Source of the DNA: Paraspadella gotoi
Lineage: Eukaryota > Chaetognatha
Length of the DNA: 64,000 nucleotides
NCBI GenBank assembly: GCA_051294375.1
Contig: CM119265.1
Coordinates: 7,015,489-7,079,488 of the forward strand
Direction: 5' to 3'
The notes below the pieces were generated by a model. It made no database searches. It was given only the letters and a program-made list of their open reading frames with translations, and was not told the DNA's origin. Made by a program: the position numbers and the translations under genes. Position 1 is the first letter of the stretch. Each line of letters begins with the position of its first letter. This document shows, piece by piece, positions 16,601 through 29,217 of the stretch.

Positions 16601-19246
16601 TATGCTTTTAAGATTTTCTTCAAAGGCTTCGAAGCGAGAAAAAGCTGCTTCTTACAACCCACGACAATGGCACATTGCTCCGAAAGGCTCTTCCTCCGTC
16701 GAATCCCAGTCTGGCGGGGGCTTTGACTTTGACGAATTCGACGACGATGATAAAAGTGACTCTACAAAGTCCAGCGCAGACGCCTCTGCCGCGTCGGCGT
16801 CCGCAAGATCGAAAGCCAACGGCAAAGACCAAGTTGTGTTAGAATTGACGCGCGGTGTGCCTTCGAAGGGGCCGATTCATCGTGTCGTCCGGCCTTCAAT
16901 TCCGCGTCCCTTCACCAAGGAAGTTACAAAGGAGCCACTTCACGCATTCGCTGATCCCGTCACTTCGCTTAAGGTCTCGCGACAACACAAAGTAAGTGTT
17001 AACATTTTTTTTGCCTGGGGGAGTTGTCTTATTTTTTATTTTTTTTATCTCTTTTCCACTACTATACTTTTATTTTGTTTTTCAACTTCCAGGATTTGTT
17101 CCCGGTTGTTCGCGTGACAAAAGAGGCTTTCGAGTGTCAGGAACTGGGCGAACGCCAGAGCTTCTTTGATGATCTACACTACCTTCTGAGCGGTCTTCGC
17201 TCTGGCGGCTCCCTCTCCCTCCGCTGTTCCAGTCTTTGCTCGCTCGCCGAAAAGTGTCTCTCGCCTGCCTTCAGAATGCACCTACGCGCACACAACACTT
17301 TATTGAGAATCTTTCAATCTCTATGGTAAATCTAGTTTATGGCTAATTTATATAGTCGCCTCACTGTTTAAAGACAAAATACATATTCATTAATTTTTTG
17401 TTTATAACCTTTTTTCCAGTGATGCTTGCGACGATCCCAGCTTAGCTTTGTGCACGGCTGCCGTGATGTACATCATTTCGCGTGATCGCTTGAACATGGA
17501 CCTTGACAAATCGACGCTGGAGTTGATGGTTTCGTTGCTGGGCGTTGATTCTCGTCACGAGGGGACGTCGCAGTCGGAGTGGCGGTCCAAGCAGGCAACC
17601 CCCGACTTCAAGCGAAACTACGCACGCGTGCAGGAAATTTGCAAAAAGCTCATCGACTCTGGCTCCACCGCCGCCAAACATCTCGACCTGGATTCTCTTT
17701 CCACCGGAGTCTTGGCCATGGAGGCGCTGCTCAGCCTAACTGCGAAGAAGGCGGGCGACTGGTTTAAGGAGTCTCTTCGAGCTTCTGGCGGCCTGGATCA
17801 CATCACCAACACGGTCGTCGAAAGCGTCGCCTACCTCATAAACAGCAAGAATCAAGATGGATTCCTTCCGGCGCATCTGTCGACCGATTGCAACACGACG
17901 ACGAGAGGATTACTTGCCGATCCCTTTGTGGACAGGTTAGTCTATTTTTTTCTTTTAATCACTTGCATAATTCCTTTTTTTTTAATTTATATTTAATTTC
18001 TTACCCTTAGATTAACACGCATCGAGAGAAGTCTCCGCGTCCTGAACAGCGTCACTAACGAAAACCAAGAGAACATCAAGTACCTCATATCGTTCAAAGA
18101 ATCTTCCCTCCTCTCCACTCTCGTGGCCACCCTGGAACTTTGCTACGAACTCTTCCGCCGCCACCCTCTGACCAACAGCGCTAAAACGAAGGAGACGGTC
18201 GGTTCCGTCGTTTATCGTGTTACTGATGTCACCTTCGGCGCTCTTATCAATCTGACTAATAACGAATGGGGGGCAACGAAAAGCAGTTACCAAGGTAATT
18301 CGATTGTTAGCGTTGTTGTCTTTTTTAGCCTTTTCCTGATTCTTTCTCTTTTGTTTTCAGTCGATCTCATACCTACGGTGCTTGACATGATTCTTCACGC
18401 GCCGCAGCATGTGACGACTGCCAAAAAGTTTGACCTTATCGTGTTGGGATTGAGTTTGCTCATCAACCTGGTGGAGCACTGTGACGCTAACAAGCGGCTC
18501 CTCATCGACGCCCGACTCCGCGCGCCTTTCCGTCCGCTGGGCCCTGCAGTTCGAAGCGTCGTGCGGGAAGTGGTTGAACATCCGCCAGGAAACGGGGAGC
18601 TCGTTAACGCCGACCAATCGGCCATCGAGGGGATGATCCTGGTGAGTTAGATTTGTGTTATCGGTTACCAGAATCTCATAGGAGAGGAGGGACTTCGTTT
18701 ACTTACTTACCACCTCCTCCTCAGCTGTACCAAGATCGTCTCGCTGCGGCGGAAAGAACCGACTACGACGAAACAAAGAAACCGGCGTTAGAAGGGGGCG
18801 CCGGCCCTTCCGCCGCCAATGACGAAAAGAACGACGACGAGGACTACGATGAGTACCGCGATTGGGTCATGGAGCCGGCCAAGAAACCCTCGACTGACGG
18901 AGACGGGCCCGATGACGACGACGAGGAAGAAGGAATGGGCATCGACGTTGAGTTCGTGACCAATACGGCCGAGGGCGAGGAGCAACTTCGCAAGGCCCTG
19001 CACAAGGCGGGCAAGCAACTAGAGGACAGCTGCGTTTCTTCCTACGTAGCCCTCTTGCTTGGGTTTCTTATTGAGGACAACTACATGTACACGGAGCGCG
19101 TGCGTGACCACTTGCCCGACCGCTCCTTCGAGTCGATGGTCCACATCCTGAAAAAGTTTTACAACTTCATGAACCTCGCCAGTTCGGCCGAAAGTACAGT
19201 GCCCAAATCTATTGCTAGGGTGATAGAGATTTTGGAAGCATCTTAG
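13674..19246 (+). CDS. WAPL: Wings apart-like cohesin release factor
   Basis: WAPL, with PDS5, opens cohesin rings and releases them from chromatin. Exons: 13674-15499, 15562-15799, 16626-16991, 17093-17325, 17420-17935, 18011-18294, 18361-18641 and 18725-19246; phases agree and give 1421 residues. The large first exon encodes a Ser/Thr/Pro-rich disordered N-terminus containing five KTF[QE]R motifs spaced exactly 10 residues apart (residues 144-188), KTFSR (441-445), TYSR (542-545) and CYSR/K motifs. The C-terminal helical WAPL domain is unmistakable: FDDLHYLLSGL, SPAFRMHLRAH, LALCTAAVMYIISRDRLNMD, LAMEALLSLTAKKAGDWFKE, LGLSLLINLVEHC, LEDSCVSSYVALLLG and KSIARVIEILE. It is longer than human WAPL (about 1190) because of the N-terminus. 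Start chosen at the first ATG after an acceptor-like site. Confidence 0.96.
15845..16620 (+). repeat. Dispersed repeats B and A in WAPL intron 2
   Basis: The 826-bp intron 15800-16625 consists largely of repeats. Positions 15850-16012 match the block at 3095-3240. Positions about 16130-16415 match repeat A (GGTCCATTGAAAGTTTTC, GAAATGTATGAAATTTC, ACCCCATTGACATGG). A module ending CGATCCTTATGCTTTTAAGATTTT at about 16590-16617 runs straight into the acceptor of exon 3, so repeat-derived sequence appears to supply the 3' splice site. Confidence 0.75.
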
Positions 19247-19612
19247 AAAAACTAATTTTTCTAGATTTTTTTCTTATTTTTTCTCAACTTCTAAAGGTTA
19301 TTATTTTTTTTGGTTGTATCCTAATTGTTTCACTTAATTCTTTTATAGATAGTTTTGTTCTAAAATCAATTAATAGCCATCGACATTCAAGGAATTTTTT
19401 TAGAATTATTCCCGTCGGTTCCTTTTTTCCCATGATTCCTTTTTTCAAAATTTTTATTTTTAACTCGCTCTGATATTGACATATTTGTTGTCGACAAAAC
19501 TTGTAAATTATTAATTGCATTCACGCAGCTAAAAATGGTTAAATGGGTCTCTTGAAAAAACTCGTACGATCCTGGGAACCAAGCGGCGATTCAAGTACGA
19601 GTGGGCAAGATA
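19247..19612. other. Intergenic spacer WAPL-TSC2
   Basis: AT-rich at first. An acceptor-like site ends in AG at 19527-19528. Two upstream ATGs follow, at 19535 (a 6-codon uORF) and 19543 (a longer ORF in another frame), before the TSC2 ATG at 19613. These could dampen translation of TSC2. Confidence 0.5.
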
Positions 19613-22600
19613 ATGGCCGCCTCCGGCGCCAGAGGGGGCGGGGGCGAAGAAAACACTTTCAAGGAAAAAATCAAAACGATTTTCGGGATCTCCTCGGCGC
19701 CTTCGCGGCCTCTCGAGGCGCCCGGTCGAGTGCCAGTTTCCGCAGGAAGCGTGGAGAAGCGGCCGGTTCAAACCTTCGTCCTACCCCCTGACGTTTTTAG
19801 AGGTTAAAAGGGCAGAGCGTCTGCTTTTCTTAATATATATAGGTTCGTATGGTCCCATTACTTCACTTAGTTTCTTTCCCTCCCCCGTCAACCTATAGAC
19901 ATTAGCCCCGACAGTCCTGCTAACCACCGATTGAAAAGTGTCCGCTCTCTCACCGAGGTCGTCGCCAAAAAGAAGTTGGAAAACCATGCCATCGAGGCTT
20001 TGTGGCAAAAAATTGCCGACATGGTCGAGCCCACTAGTCCACAAGAGATACGGCAAACGGCGCTAAGGTTTCTATGCTGTCTCATCAAAGGTGAGATTAT
20101 CAAAATTCAGATCTGAAAAAAAAGTACTTTGTCTCATTGTTTCTCCTTATGACGTGCAGGCCAATTCGACTGGTTGGACGGAAGAACGCGGGACTTTTTC
20201 TTCCGCGTCATTTCCGCTCAAAAACCTCGAAAGGAGGATTTCCCGCTGCTGTTCGAGACGCTGAAGGAGCTGCTCGTCTGCGGGAAAAATGTTGACGATA
20301 TCGAGGAGGAGATTGGGCCGGTCCTCTGCGATTGGATGAAGCAATTCATCATCGACGCCGCGGTCGGTGACGCCGCAGCCGTCGCCGCTTTCAAGACTGA
20401 TCGCACCGACCTCGTCATAGATTTTCTCACTCTCCTCATAAACATGTTTAAGTTCAACGCGGCCTATATGAGCGATGAAGCCGTTTCCTGCGTCTTGTCA
20501 AGCACTTGCGAACTCGCGCTCCGATCTACCGAGGAGCAGATCGTGCTTCTCTCTATTCAACTTGTGGAGACCAACATTTTTTACGGTTTTTTGCCGTCGT
20601 CCACTCTACCCGACGTCATCTACGCCGCGTGTCGTCTCATTAACATTCAGAGCAATGCCACCTGCAAAGCCTGTTGGAAAGCGATGAGACATCTACTTGG
20701 CACCCACCTCGGTCACCTGGGCATTTACCACATGTGTTGCCTCATGCAAGAAGTAGTGGAGGACTCTGCTCTCGTTCGTGGGGCTGTCTTTTACACAGGA
20801 ATGTCGCTCTGGGGTTCGCAGAAAGTTGCCTCGCTCAAACACACCCCGACTTCTGTGCTACCGTCTTTCATCGCTGCATTAAGTAAGACGGCCGAAGGGA
20901 AAAAAATATAATTTCCCGGAGTCTTTATTATAGGATTATCTTTTTCAGGGTGCAACTCGACGATCGTAGCAGTCGAAGTGCTACTTTCCGTCGAACGTTT
21001 GGTAAAAAAGTTTAGTGATACGCTTACCCTAATCGCTTGGGAACTCGTGCTCGACGTATTGGAAAAGTCGCGCCAGTTTTTGCCCCACGTTCATCTTGAC
21101 AACGAAGTCAAAAAGCTGAAAAAGGGTTTCCACGAGGTCCTGACGCCCATCGAGAATCTGTACTTCGATAAAAAATATTGTGGGAACGCGGCTCGTTTGT
21201 TGCAGGTTTATGATTGTGATTGCAGTCTACAATATTAATATAATCATTAAAGCTACTTTATTGCTATATTAAAGCTATGTACTATTAAAGCTTAAAGCTA
21301 TTTTATAATTAATCTATGTAATTTATTGTGAGGTCTACTTCGTAATTAAAACTAAAACACTGTTCGTTTTAGTTGATCAAAGATTGCTCGGATGAACGTC
21401 CTGAGAACTCCGTCATCAAGTTGTTGGCTGAAATGGGGGCAGAAGCCAAACATTCCAAGCCCTCGCAGGAGGACATTCCAATTTTGACGCAAATGATGGA
21501 GTTGTACTTTAAAAAAGAACGTCGAGTCTCTTTGCGGCTGATGTCTTTGGAAATCTTAGCTGAAGTGTATCGACAAAGAAAATCAATTCACAAAACGGGT
21601 GCATACTGTGAAATACTGTTGACGGAAATGATGATGTTCCAAATTTTATCCCGACTCTCGTTCAGATATCATCGAAAGCGTCATGGTGCCTTTCTTGCTC
21701 GACCTTGATCGCGAACCGGAAGACAAGTTAGCATCCGAGGGACTGCGCTTGCTCACGGACGCATTACAAGACATAGAGGAGCCGCTGCGTCGCCTCGATA
21801 TTCTCAGCGTTTTCGACAGAATTATCAGCTCCTCTTTGGACGCACAATCTGTCCAAAACTGTAAGACCTTCGCAAAACTTACAAAATGGACTAGATCATA
21901 ACAGTTTTACCTTTCAACAGATTCTCCTCCCTCGACCCGGCTGACCACGGCTATTTTCGGTTTGCTTCGCATCTTCGTCGCAAAAATGATGGCTTTTCCG
22001 CCGACGTTTGCCGCAAAGATCTACGAAATCCTGCTTGCTCAACTTAATTCTCACGTCGCCGAGATGATACGAAAAATAGAAGATCCTTCTACCGTTTCGG
22101 GTGAGTCGTTTCTTGTATTCATCGCCAGTCAAGATTATTAATTTTTGAATTTTCGCCTCCACGTTTGCCAGTTGTCGACTCCCCCTCGGCCGTATTCGTT
22201 CGTCAGACCATAGTAACTTTCCTACTTAACTTTCGCTACGATTCCCTTAACCGCCTTGGCCTTCCGATGAGCTACGCGCGCCTTTGCTCAACTCGCTCGC
22301 CGACTTCGTCGTCCTCCGATTCACTTCTTTTGCTTTTGACTTTTTCCCCAAACTCACCGGATTCCCAGACGGCTTCGTCGGGACTCATACTTTGGAGCCC
22401 ATTTTTCGTAGCGGCCTCAGTGTTAGGCGAGGGCCTCGGCCGCGTTTCCCACGAGTCTTCGCCCACCTCGTCGCCGGTAGTAACGCCCACTCCTCCGCCG
22501 TCCAGGACATTTTGTCTGAATTACACTCAAGCCTTTCAAACAATCATATCAATGCTGGAACACGTGAGTTTTCACTTTTAGATTATAAAGTTTTTACCGA

Positions 22601-25600
22601 ATATTTTCATTTAATTCGTATGCGTAAATATTTAATGTGTTGTTTTCTTCACAGGAACGAAACTGGCTTGTGCTCGAGCAACTGCTTGACGGACTCCCAC
22701 GCATTATCGAAAACAAGTCCCTGATAATCTCTGCCAACTCCATCGAAAACGCGGCTTGTTTGGATCCCCATCCGCTACTGGGGCAACTTTGCGTTGCCTT
22801 GTGTCAGTTCGTGAGCAACAAAAATATATTCGACCTTCTTGTCGGGAAACCGGCCAAGGGTGAAGATCAGAAGAACTTCTCGAGGTCCGATTTTCATGTG
22901 AAGGTACAAAGAATTACGTATTATTTTTTATGTTAAACGTTTACTGATTGGTATTCTTTAATGCTGAACTGTTTTTAATTCTTGATAGGTTTTTCCGGCC
23001 TTGATTCCTCTGTGCTCATATCAAAGTTTCTTAGACGGCGCTCGTAAACGCGAGCTTCTGAGATGCTTAGAGTTTGGTCTTGTATCGCGTCATGCGCGTC
23101 AGTGCGTCTCCGCGTTGACGGTGTGCTCGCTCGAGATGACCGACACCATGCTTCGGCAATTACCATCGATCCTTTTGCGTCTCTCGCAAATATCAGCGAC
23201 GACCTCGATGGCCGTTCCCGTCCTTGAATTTCTTTCCACGCTCGTCAGAGTGCCTCGCCTTTATGCTAGTTTCGTAGAAGACCAGTACTTGAACGTATTC
23301 GCCATTGCCTTGCCCTACGCCAATCCTTGGAAGTTCAACCATTTTGCCGTTTCACTCGCCTACACAGTCATCGCCTTTTGGTTCATTAAATGTCGGCAAC
23401 CCTTGCGAAAGAACTTTGTCTCTTTCATCACTAAAGGACTAAAAACGAACATTCAGCGAGAATTGGGCCAAAAATTTGAAGTTAACACCGGGCTGCGCGA
23501 ACGGAAAGGAAGCGCCCCTGGTCAGGAAATGTTTTTGCCACTGGATCAGTCGTCATTAAAGCTACACACGGAGTTGATCGAATCCTGTCTCGACCTTTTA
23601 GCGAGATACACGCATTCGTCTTTCTCTCTCCTGCCTCGCCGATCCCCGGTGGCAGAGTTTTTGCTTAAAGGTGGTCGCACCGAGCACTGGATAGTAGGAA
23701 CTATGATCGTTTCGATCACCACCTCCTCATCCGGCGGCAAAGCCATCAATAGCGGCCTGTGCGATAAGTGTGCAGAATTGACCAGTTCCTCTACCGCGGA
23801 TACTAAGACTCAAGACGAAGATGAAACCAAAGACCGAAGACGTCACGTTTCGGCTTTTACTCAGCCCACCGCTATCAAACAAGTTACCAGGCCAAGATAC
23901 AGTGAGGTAGGGAAATCTTCCCAAGGGCTTCTCAATATGAAGCAACATTCGGAAGAGGATCCTAAAGATCCGTATGTGTCGAAAAGCACTCATAGTTCAT
24001 CCGCCGTTAGGGGACTTTGCAACTGTTGGTGTGAATCCTGGGCAGAAATCGTCATTCGCCGTCCTTCTGGAAATGCGTCGTGGATAATGCGAATCCAGAA
24101 TGAACAAGGAATTGATGGTGAGGCTATGCCTCTTCCATTGGCCGATATTCATGCACTGCTGAAGATAAATTCCGACCAACAGTCTGGAAGTGATTCAAGA
24201 AGTTCTAATAGAGTACACGAACGACGCCGTATCGATAGTGAGCATCTTAAAGAAGCCGATTATGAATGTCTTTACGAAAAACACTTTTCTGAGTCAGTCG
24301 CCATAACTGAGGACGTCACTGAAAGTTATCGACAGAATTCTAACGATAATTCTTGTGGACCGTCAATAGCTGGATCCGAGAGGGAATTCTCCGCCATCGG
24401 CTCAGCTTCTGAGGAAGCCTCGGAACACGAACCTGTCCTTCAGCGTAGCTCTTCATCTCCTGATTTAACGAAAATGAACAGCACTCAGCTTTTACCTGGG
24501 AATAAAAATACTTCCTCGCCTCTTCCTTCCCCTGATCGCCCTTCTCTCGAAAGACCGAGTGAGTTTCCTAAGCCGGCTCCAGTTCGAAAACTCGCTGTTA
24601 ATGACATTGATCCAATGGAATCTAGTCTCTCTGCTTCTGCCGATGGCCGATTATCCGAGTGCCCTGTTTCTGAGACGAACAATTCTCGGGAAATCGTCAA
24701 CATCACAAGGTCAACTGAAAACGATACCTTTTTTGACAGCCAACGTCGCAGAGTCCACACAGTTTCAGTTTCTTCCGCATTAGCCTATAAAAAAATGATT
24801 CGGCCCAACTCGTTGACTCAAACGACGGCCCAAAAGCTGCTGCCCAAGCTTGCTCGTGAGGGAAAAGCATCCATTCAATTCGCCCTATTTAATAAACGAA
24901 TCCCCGATAGAGTTCCCACTGATTCAATTACCTTGCCTACCAAAGCTACTGAAAAGAACCTACCGGACGATTCTTTACGCTCCGAATCAGTGAAGACAGG
25001 CCTCGACCCTCGTTTTGTTTATTTACAGCTTTTTCATTCTGGGATATTTGCTCAGTCTCTACCGGACACGGAACCTAATCTCTGGTCTCCGATCCACATC
25101 GCCGAGAATCCTGAGCGTGCCATAGGCTCAATAGATGCTATTTACCCTTATGAGACTCATGACATTGGTGTTCTCTATGTTGCGAAGGGACAAATGTCTC
25201 TTGAAAAGCCCGAATTTGCAATTCTGGCTAATATGTGCGGCAGCACGAGATATATTAACTTTTTGGCGGGTTTGGGCCGATTGGTTGCTTTGAAAGGCCG
25301 CGACGCAAATTCTCGGCTGGATGATACTTACCTAGATGGACTCGATACAAGCAATGGAAGGGATGGATTGTATACGTACCATTGGAAGGACGACATAACC
25401 CAAGTCTGTTTTCACGTGGCTACCCTCATGCCCAACGACCAAAATAACTGGAGAAACATTAATAAAAAGAAACATATTGGGAACGATGCCGTACACATTG
25501 TATACAATGATTCCGGTATCGATTACAAGAATGGCACTATCCAAAGTCAATTTAACTATGCAAGTGTGGTTATCAAACCGGTGGAACATTGTGACAACAT

Positions 25601-25994
25601 AGTTCACGTTCAGTCTAAGGAGGATATTGCCGAAGTAATTGGTCACTCGGAGCCTCACATCGTGTCTGACGCCAACTTGCCGCTTTTTGTTCGTCAGCTG
25701 GCCATACACGCTAATCTTGCGGCGCGAATTCACGTTTCAGTTGTGCGGATGCAGAGAAAATCGCTAGGCGTTGTTCACCCGTGTACGAACAACTGGGTGG
25801 AGCGATGCAAAGCCATCAAGCGATTGAGAATGAGACTCCGCCCGCCGAAAGGAAAGGAACAAGATATCGAACCGCTGACCAAGGACAGTCCTCGGATCCA
25901 GCAGGCGAAATGTGGAGGAGGTGATCCTTATTTTAAACTCGAGGTTACTAAGGACCACATAGATTCTATCACTGATTTTAGTGAAATACTGTAG
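19613..25994 (+). CDS. TSC2: Tuberin, Rheb GTPase-activating protein
   Basis: Tuberin with hamartin inactivates Rheb and restrains mTORC1. Exons: 19613-19802, 19899-20090, 20160-20882, 20949-21205, 21373-21598, 21666-21860, 21921-22100, 22172-22563, 22655-22903 and 22989-25994; phases agree and give 1869 residues (human 1807). The N-terminal FKEKIKTIFG, HAIEALWQKIAD, CWKAMRHLLGTHLGH and TSVLPSF belong to the helical-repeat region. ASMAVPVLEFLSTLVRVP and FITKGLKTN mark the tuberin domain. The last 3-kb exon encodes a disordered linker and the C-terminal Rap-GAP domain with ATLMP, HIGNDAVHIVYNDSG (catalytic Asn at about residue 1700) and KIVSD-like HIVSDANLP. RRRVHTVS at about residues 1454-1461 fits an Akt RxRxxS/T site and lies where human T1462 is. 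ATG 19613 is preferred because the following residues align with known tuberin N-termini. Confidence 0.97.
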
Positions 25995-26596
25995 ACAAGA
26001 TATTTAAAAAAAAAAAAATCTTGTATTTCGCTCTTAGTCATTTCGTTTGCAAAATCATGTGAGATTATCGAACGCGAAGTCGTATTACTACTACTGTGAT
26101 AATTTTATGGAGATTAATTAATGTGCCACTATTTTACATAATGAGTATTTTTAGCTGTGTTAATAAATATTGAAAAGAAATAAATCGGAGGTGAATTTAT
26201 GGGCGTCTGTTTGTTTTATTAGTTGAAAACCCCTTTCTTTTGTTTTAATGTCCTAAATTTATTATTTTCTCAAACTTTTGTTGTTTTTTTTTACAGCAAA
26301 TGGAAATGTTAAACTTTCCTACAGCGTGGCCTATAATATTAAACAAATTGAAATCAAGTGGAGTTGTAAGACGAGGTTTTTAGTTATTATAAACATTTTT
26401 CATATACCTGAAGTTATTTGTTGTCAGTTATTTTCGGTTTTTTTAATAATTTTATGAAATGGATATTAATTTGGATAAATGTTGTTGAAAATCATATTTG
26501 GAAAGGGCAATGATGATTTGTTTTATTACCATTTTTATGTATTTATATATCCTAACCTTATTTAAAAACCTTTTTTGAGGTACCGTGACCGTAAAA
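25995..26596. other. Intergenic spacer TSC2-acetyltransferase
   Basis: AATAAA at 26162-26167 and 26179-26184 are candidate TSC2 poly(A) signals. A T-rich tract ending TTTTTTTTACAG (AG at 26295-26296) looks like a splice acceptor and could belong to a 5' UTR exon of the next gene. No coding sequence was seen. Confidence 0.5.
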
Positions 26597-28902
26597 ATGA
26601 AAGTTCGGCCTGTAAAGGTTGAAGATAGTAACGATATTATTAGATTAATAAAACAATTAGCGGACTTTGAAAACAAGCATGATTATGTTACTATAACTGC
26701 GAAAAAACTTATGGAAGATGGATTCGGCGAAAAGCCCCTTTTCCATTGTCTGATTGCTGAATCAGAAGAGGTAAGATTCACCTAATGATAAGTTTTATTA
26801 AGGAATTATCAAGGTTTTTTTTTCTTAATCAGACGGTATATGGTTGTTTGCTTTTTTATTACGGATATTCGACTTGGGATGGTCCAACTCTTTTTGTTGA
26901 AGATTTTTATGTTAGACAATCGTTCTGCGAGAATCACATTGGTATCAGGATTTGGAAAGAAATATCGCGTCTAGCGTTGGACAAGAAATGTTACAGGTGC
27001 TTTTGATTTTGCACTCCAAAATATAGATAACTTTTCGAAATTAGGATTTTTAATGAGGGGCAATTTCAGACATGTTAAGGACATTGTTAAGGATGTCGAA
27101 TGTCGATATGTACTATCTAGGAAAAAAGTATATAACATAATTCATTTATTCAATAAAAAGTATACAAAACATGGGTAAAACATTCTCAATATTTGGTATG
27201 CATCGACTACTGCCTGCATTTGTCTAGCCATGCTCTCATACAACAAATTGAGGTATGACAGTGAAATGTTTTTCCACATCTTTAACGCAATTCTTTTCAG
27301 ACCCGATGTTGATGTTGAATATCTTTCCCTCTTTTTTAAAATGTATATTAGCACTTTTTTGAACCAAAAAGAGGTGCAAGGCCTTTAGCATTGCTAATTA
27401 AAAAAAAAAATAGAAAAAATAACTAACTCCATTCGAAATAAAAACAAATAACTAAATCCTAAAAATGGAGGAAAACTAAATATGATTTTTTTCGCCATTT
27501 TTAATTTGAAGTATCAATATTTTTTGGCCTGAAACTTCTAAACGATTTGACCTACAAAAAAATGGAAGGAAGCTACTGAAAGGAAATTCAATGTAGATCC
27601 GGAAACATTCGGATTTTTTTTAAATTAAACAAGTTTTCGAATAGATATCCTTTATTAAAAATGTTATATACTTTTTTCCTAGATATTAATTGGTACAACC
27701 AGTTATAAAGTGGTGTAATTACGTAAAGGAGGGATTTCAAGAGGATTATTCCAATTTCATGGGACAACAGTTTGTTAACTTTGTGGAATTGTGAGGCGGA
27801 GTAAAAGTCAACGGTCCTCGTGTAGTAAGATTGATTTCGACTTCTAAAGATATATAATTTTGTCAAACGTTTCAGTTATTGTCTTTCTAGTGAGATTTTT
27901 TTTTTTCAGGATTGAGTGGTCATGTATTATTAGGAATAAAGCAGCAGTTGATTTTTATGAAAATATGGGGGCAGAGAACCTGACTTTGAAGGAACAATGC
28001 GATATTTTTGAATTAGATCGAAGAAAAATGGATTTGTTAATAAAAAACAAGAATAATGTAAGTATCCTTTGGGAATTTCTCTATTTTCATTCTCAATTTT
28101 CATTTAGTATCAACTATTGTATTAAATCAGGTAAAATATGACTTTATTAGACTTGCGACTCTCGAAGATTGTGATGCTATTTTTGGCTTGAGACGCGAAT
28201 TAGCTATTTTTGATAACAAGTTGGACCAATTGAACATAACAACAGAAAAGCTGAAAATGGATGGGTTTTTAACGAATCCAAAATACCTTTGTTTGCTCGC
28301 AGAAAATGAAAAGGTAATCTACTCCGAAAATCCTGTCATCGAAAAGTTCTATATTTGGCCTCAATGAGGCCAAATAAATTATTAACCGAATTTGGCTAGG
28401 AAGTGATCGGCTATGCGCTTTTTTTCCCATCGTATTCTTCTTGGGTTGGAAAAACTATGTTTTTGGAGGACTTGTTCGTGAAACCAAAGATGAGACGAAA
28501 GGGTATCGCACAAAAGCTTTTTACGGAAATGGTTAGAATTGCCATAGAAATGAGTTGCGTTCGGTAAGCATTCAGTTAAATAATATTTAATAATATTTAT
28601 TTATATAATAATAAATAATATTTTTATATTTTTATATATTTATTAAATATATTGTAATAAAATGAATTAAATTTTATCTGATTTGCTCAATGGAAAATGT
28701 TTCATGTTGAATACTTATTCAGCAATGATACAATTGAAAAAATTTAAAAACATTTTGTTACAGAATTGAATGGATGTGCTTCGAATGGAATAAAAATGCC
28801 ATTTCCTTCTATGAAAAAAATAAAGGATTTAACTTAACCAAAGGATTCGGACAGCATTTTTTCTCCATGAATCATGAAGCAATGCAAAAATTTGTCGATT
28901 GA
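26597..28902 (+). CDS. Tandem double-domain SSAT-like (GNAT) acetyltransferase
   Basis: SSAT-family enzymes acetylate polyamines or thialysine using acetyl-CoA. Six exons, 26597-26770, 26833-26996, 27910-28057, 28131-28313, 28400-28563 and 28764-28902, join in frame to 323 residues with no stop between halves. Half 1 (residues 1-162): VRPVKVEDSNDIIRLIKQLA, GFGEKPLFHCLIAE, LFVEDFYV, IEWSCIIRNKAAVDFYENMG. Half 2 (163-323): IRLATLEDCDAIFGLRREL, GFLTNPKYLCLLAE, MFLEDLFV, RRKGIAQKLF, IEWMCFEWNKNAISFYEKN. Each half resembles a complete ~170-residue SAT1/SAT2. Exon lengths and phases repeat (174/183, 164/164, 148/139), so the gene arose by tandem duplication and exon joining. Half 2 keeps the R-x-x-G-x-A acetyl-CoA loop; half 1 reads CENHIGI there and is probably impaired. 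Both keep the Tyr in FYE that corresponds to the catalytic Tyr. Two separate genes would be the alternative, but half 1 lacks its own stop. Confidence 0.88.
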
Positions 28903-29217
28903 TTATTATTTGTTATTTATTTAGCTTAATTTAAAAAAAAAAAAATTCCCAGAGATTCGTGTTACTTTCAATTTTACTTAATGGCTTACCTCATTATTCT
29001 GCCAAAAAAATTAGGTTTGATTTTGTTCTGATGTATTTTAATGAGGACATCGTGTGGACGGATTCAAGCGAGGAATAAGAAGTCTTTTTAAATGTCTATT
29101 TGTTTTATAAAGATTTTGAATAATTGATTCGAGAATTCTCCCTGGTCCGAAAATTGGTGAAATGACATTGACAACGTAGGTCTCTCGCCGGTTCACTTGG
29201 AACCGGATCGCTTGCCA
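28903..29217. other. Intergenic spacer
   Basis: AT-rich, with no convincing gene. An AG at 29178-29179 (AACGTAG) precedes the ATG of the next gene by 38 nt but has a poor pyrimidine tract. Confidence 0.4.

Noticed and set aside
19543-19791. Alternative upstream start for TSC2 at 19543
   Set aside because: That frame differs from the one encoding the tuberin-like FKEKIKTIFG segment; it is better treated as an upstream ORF.
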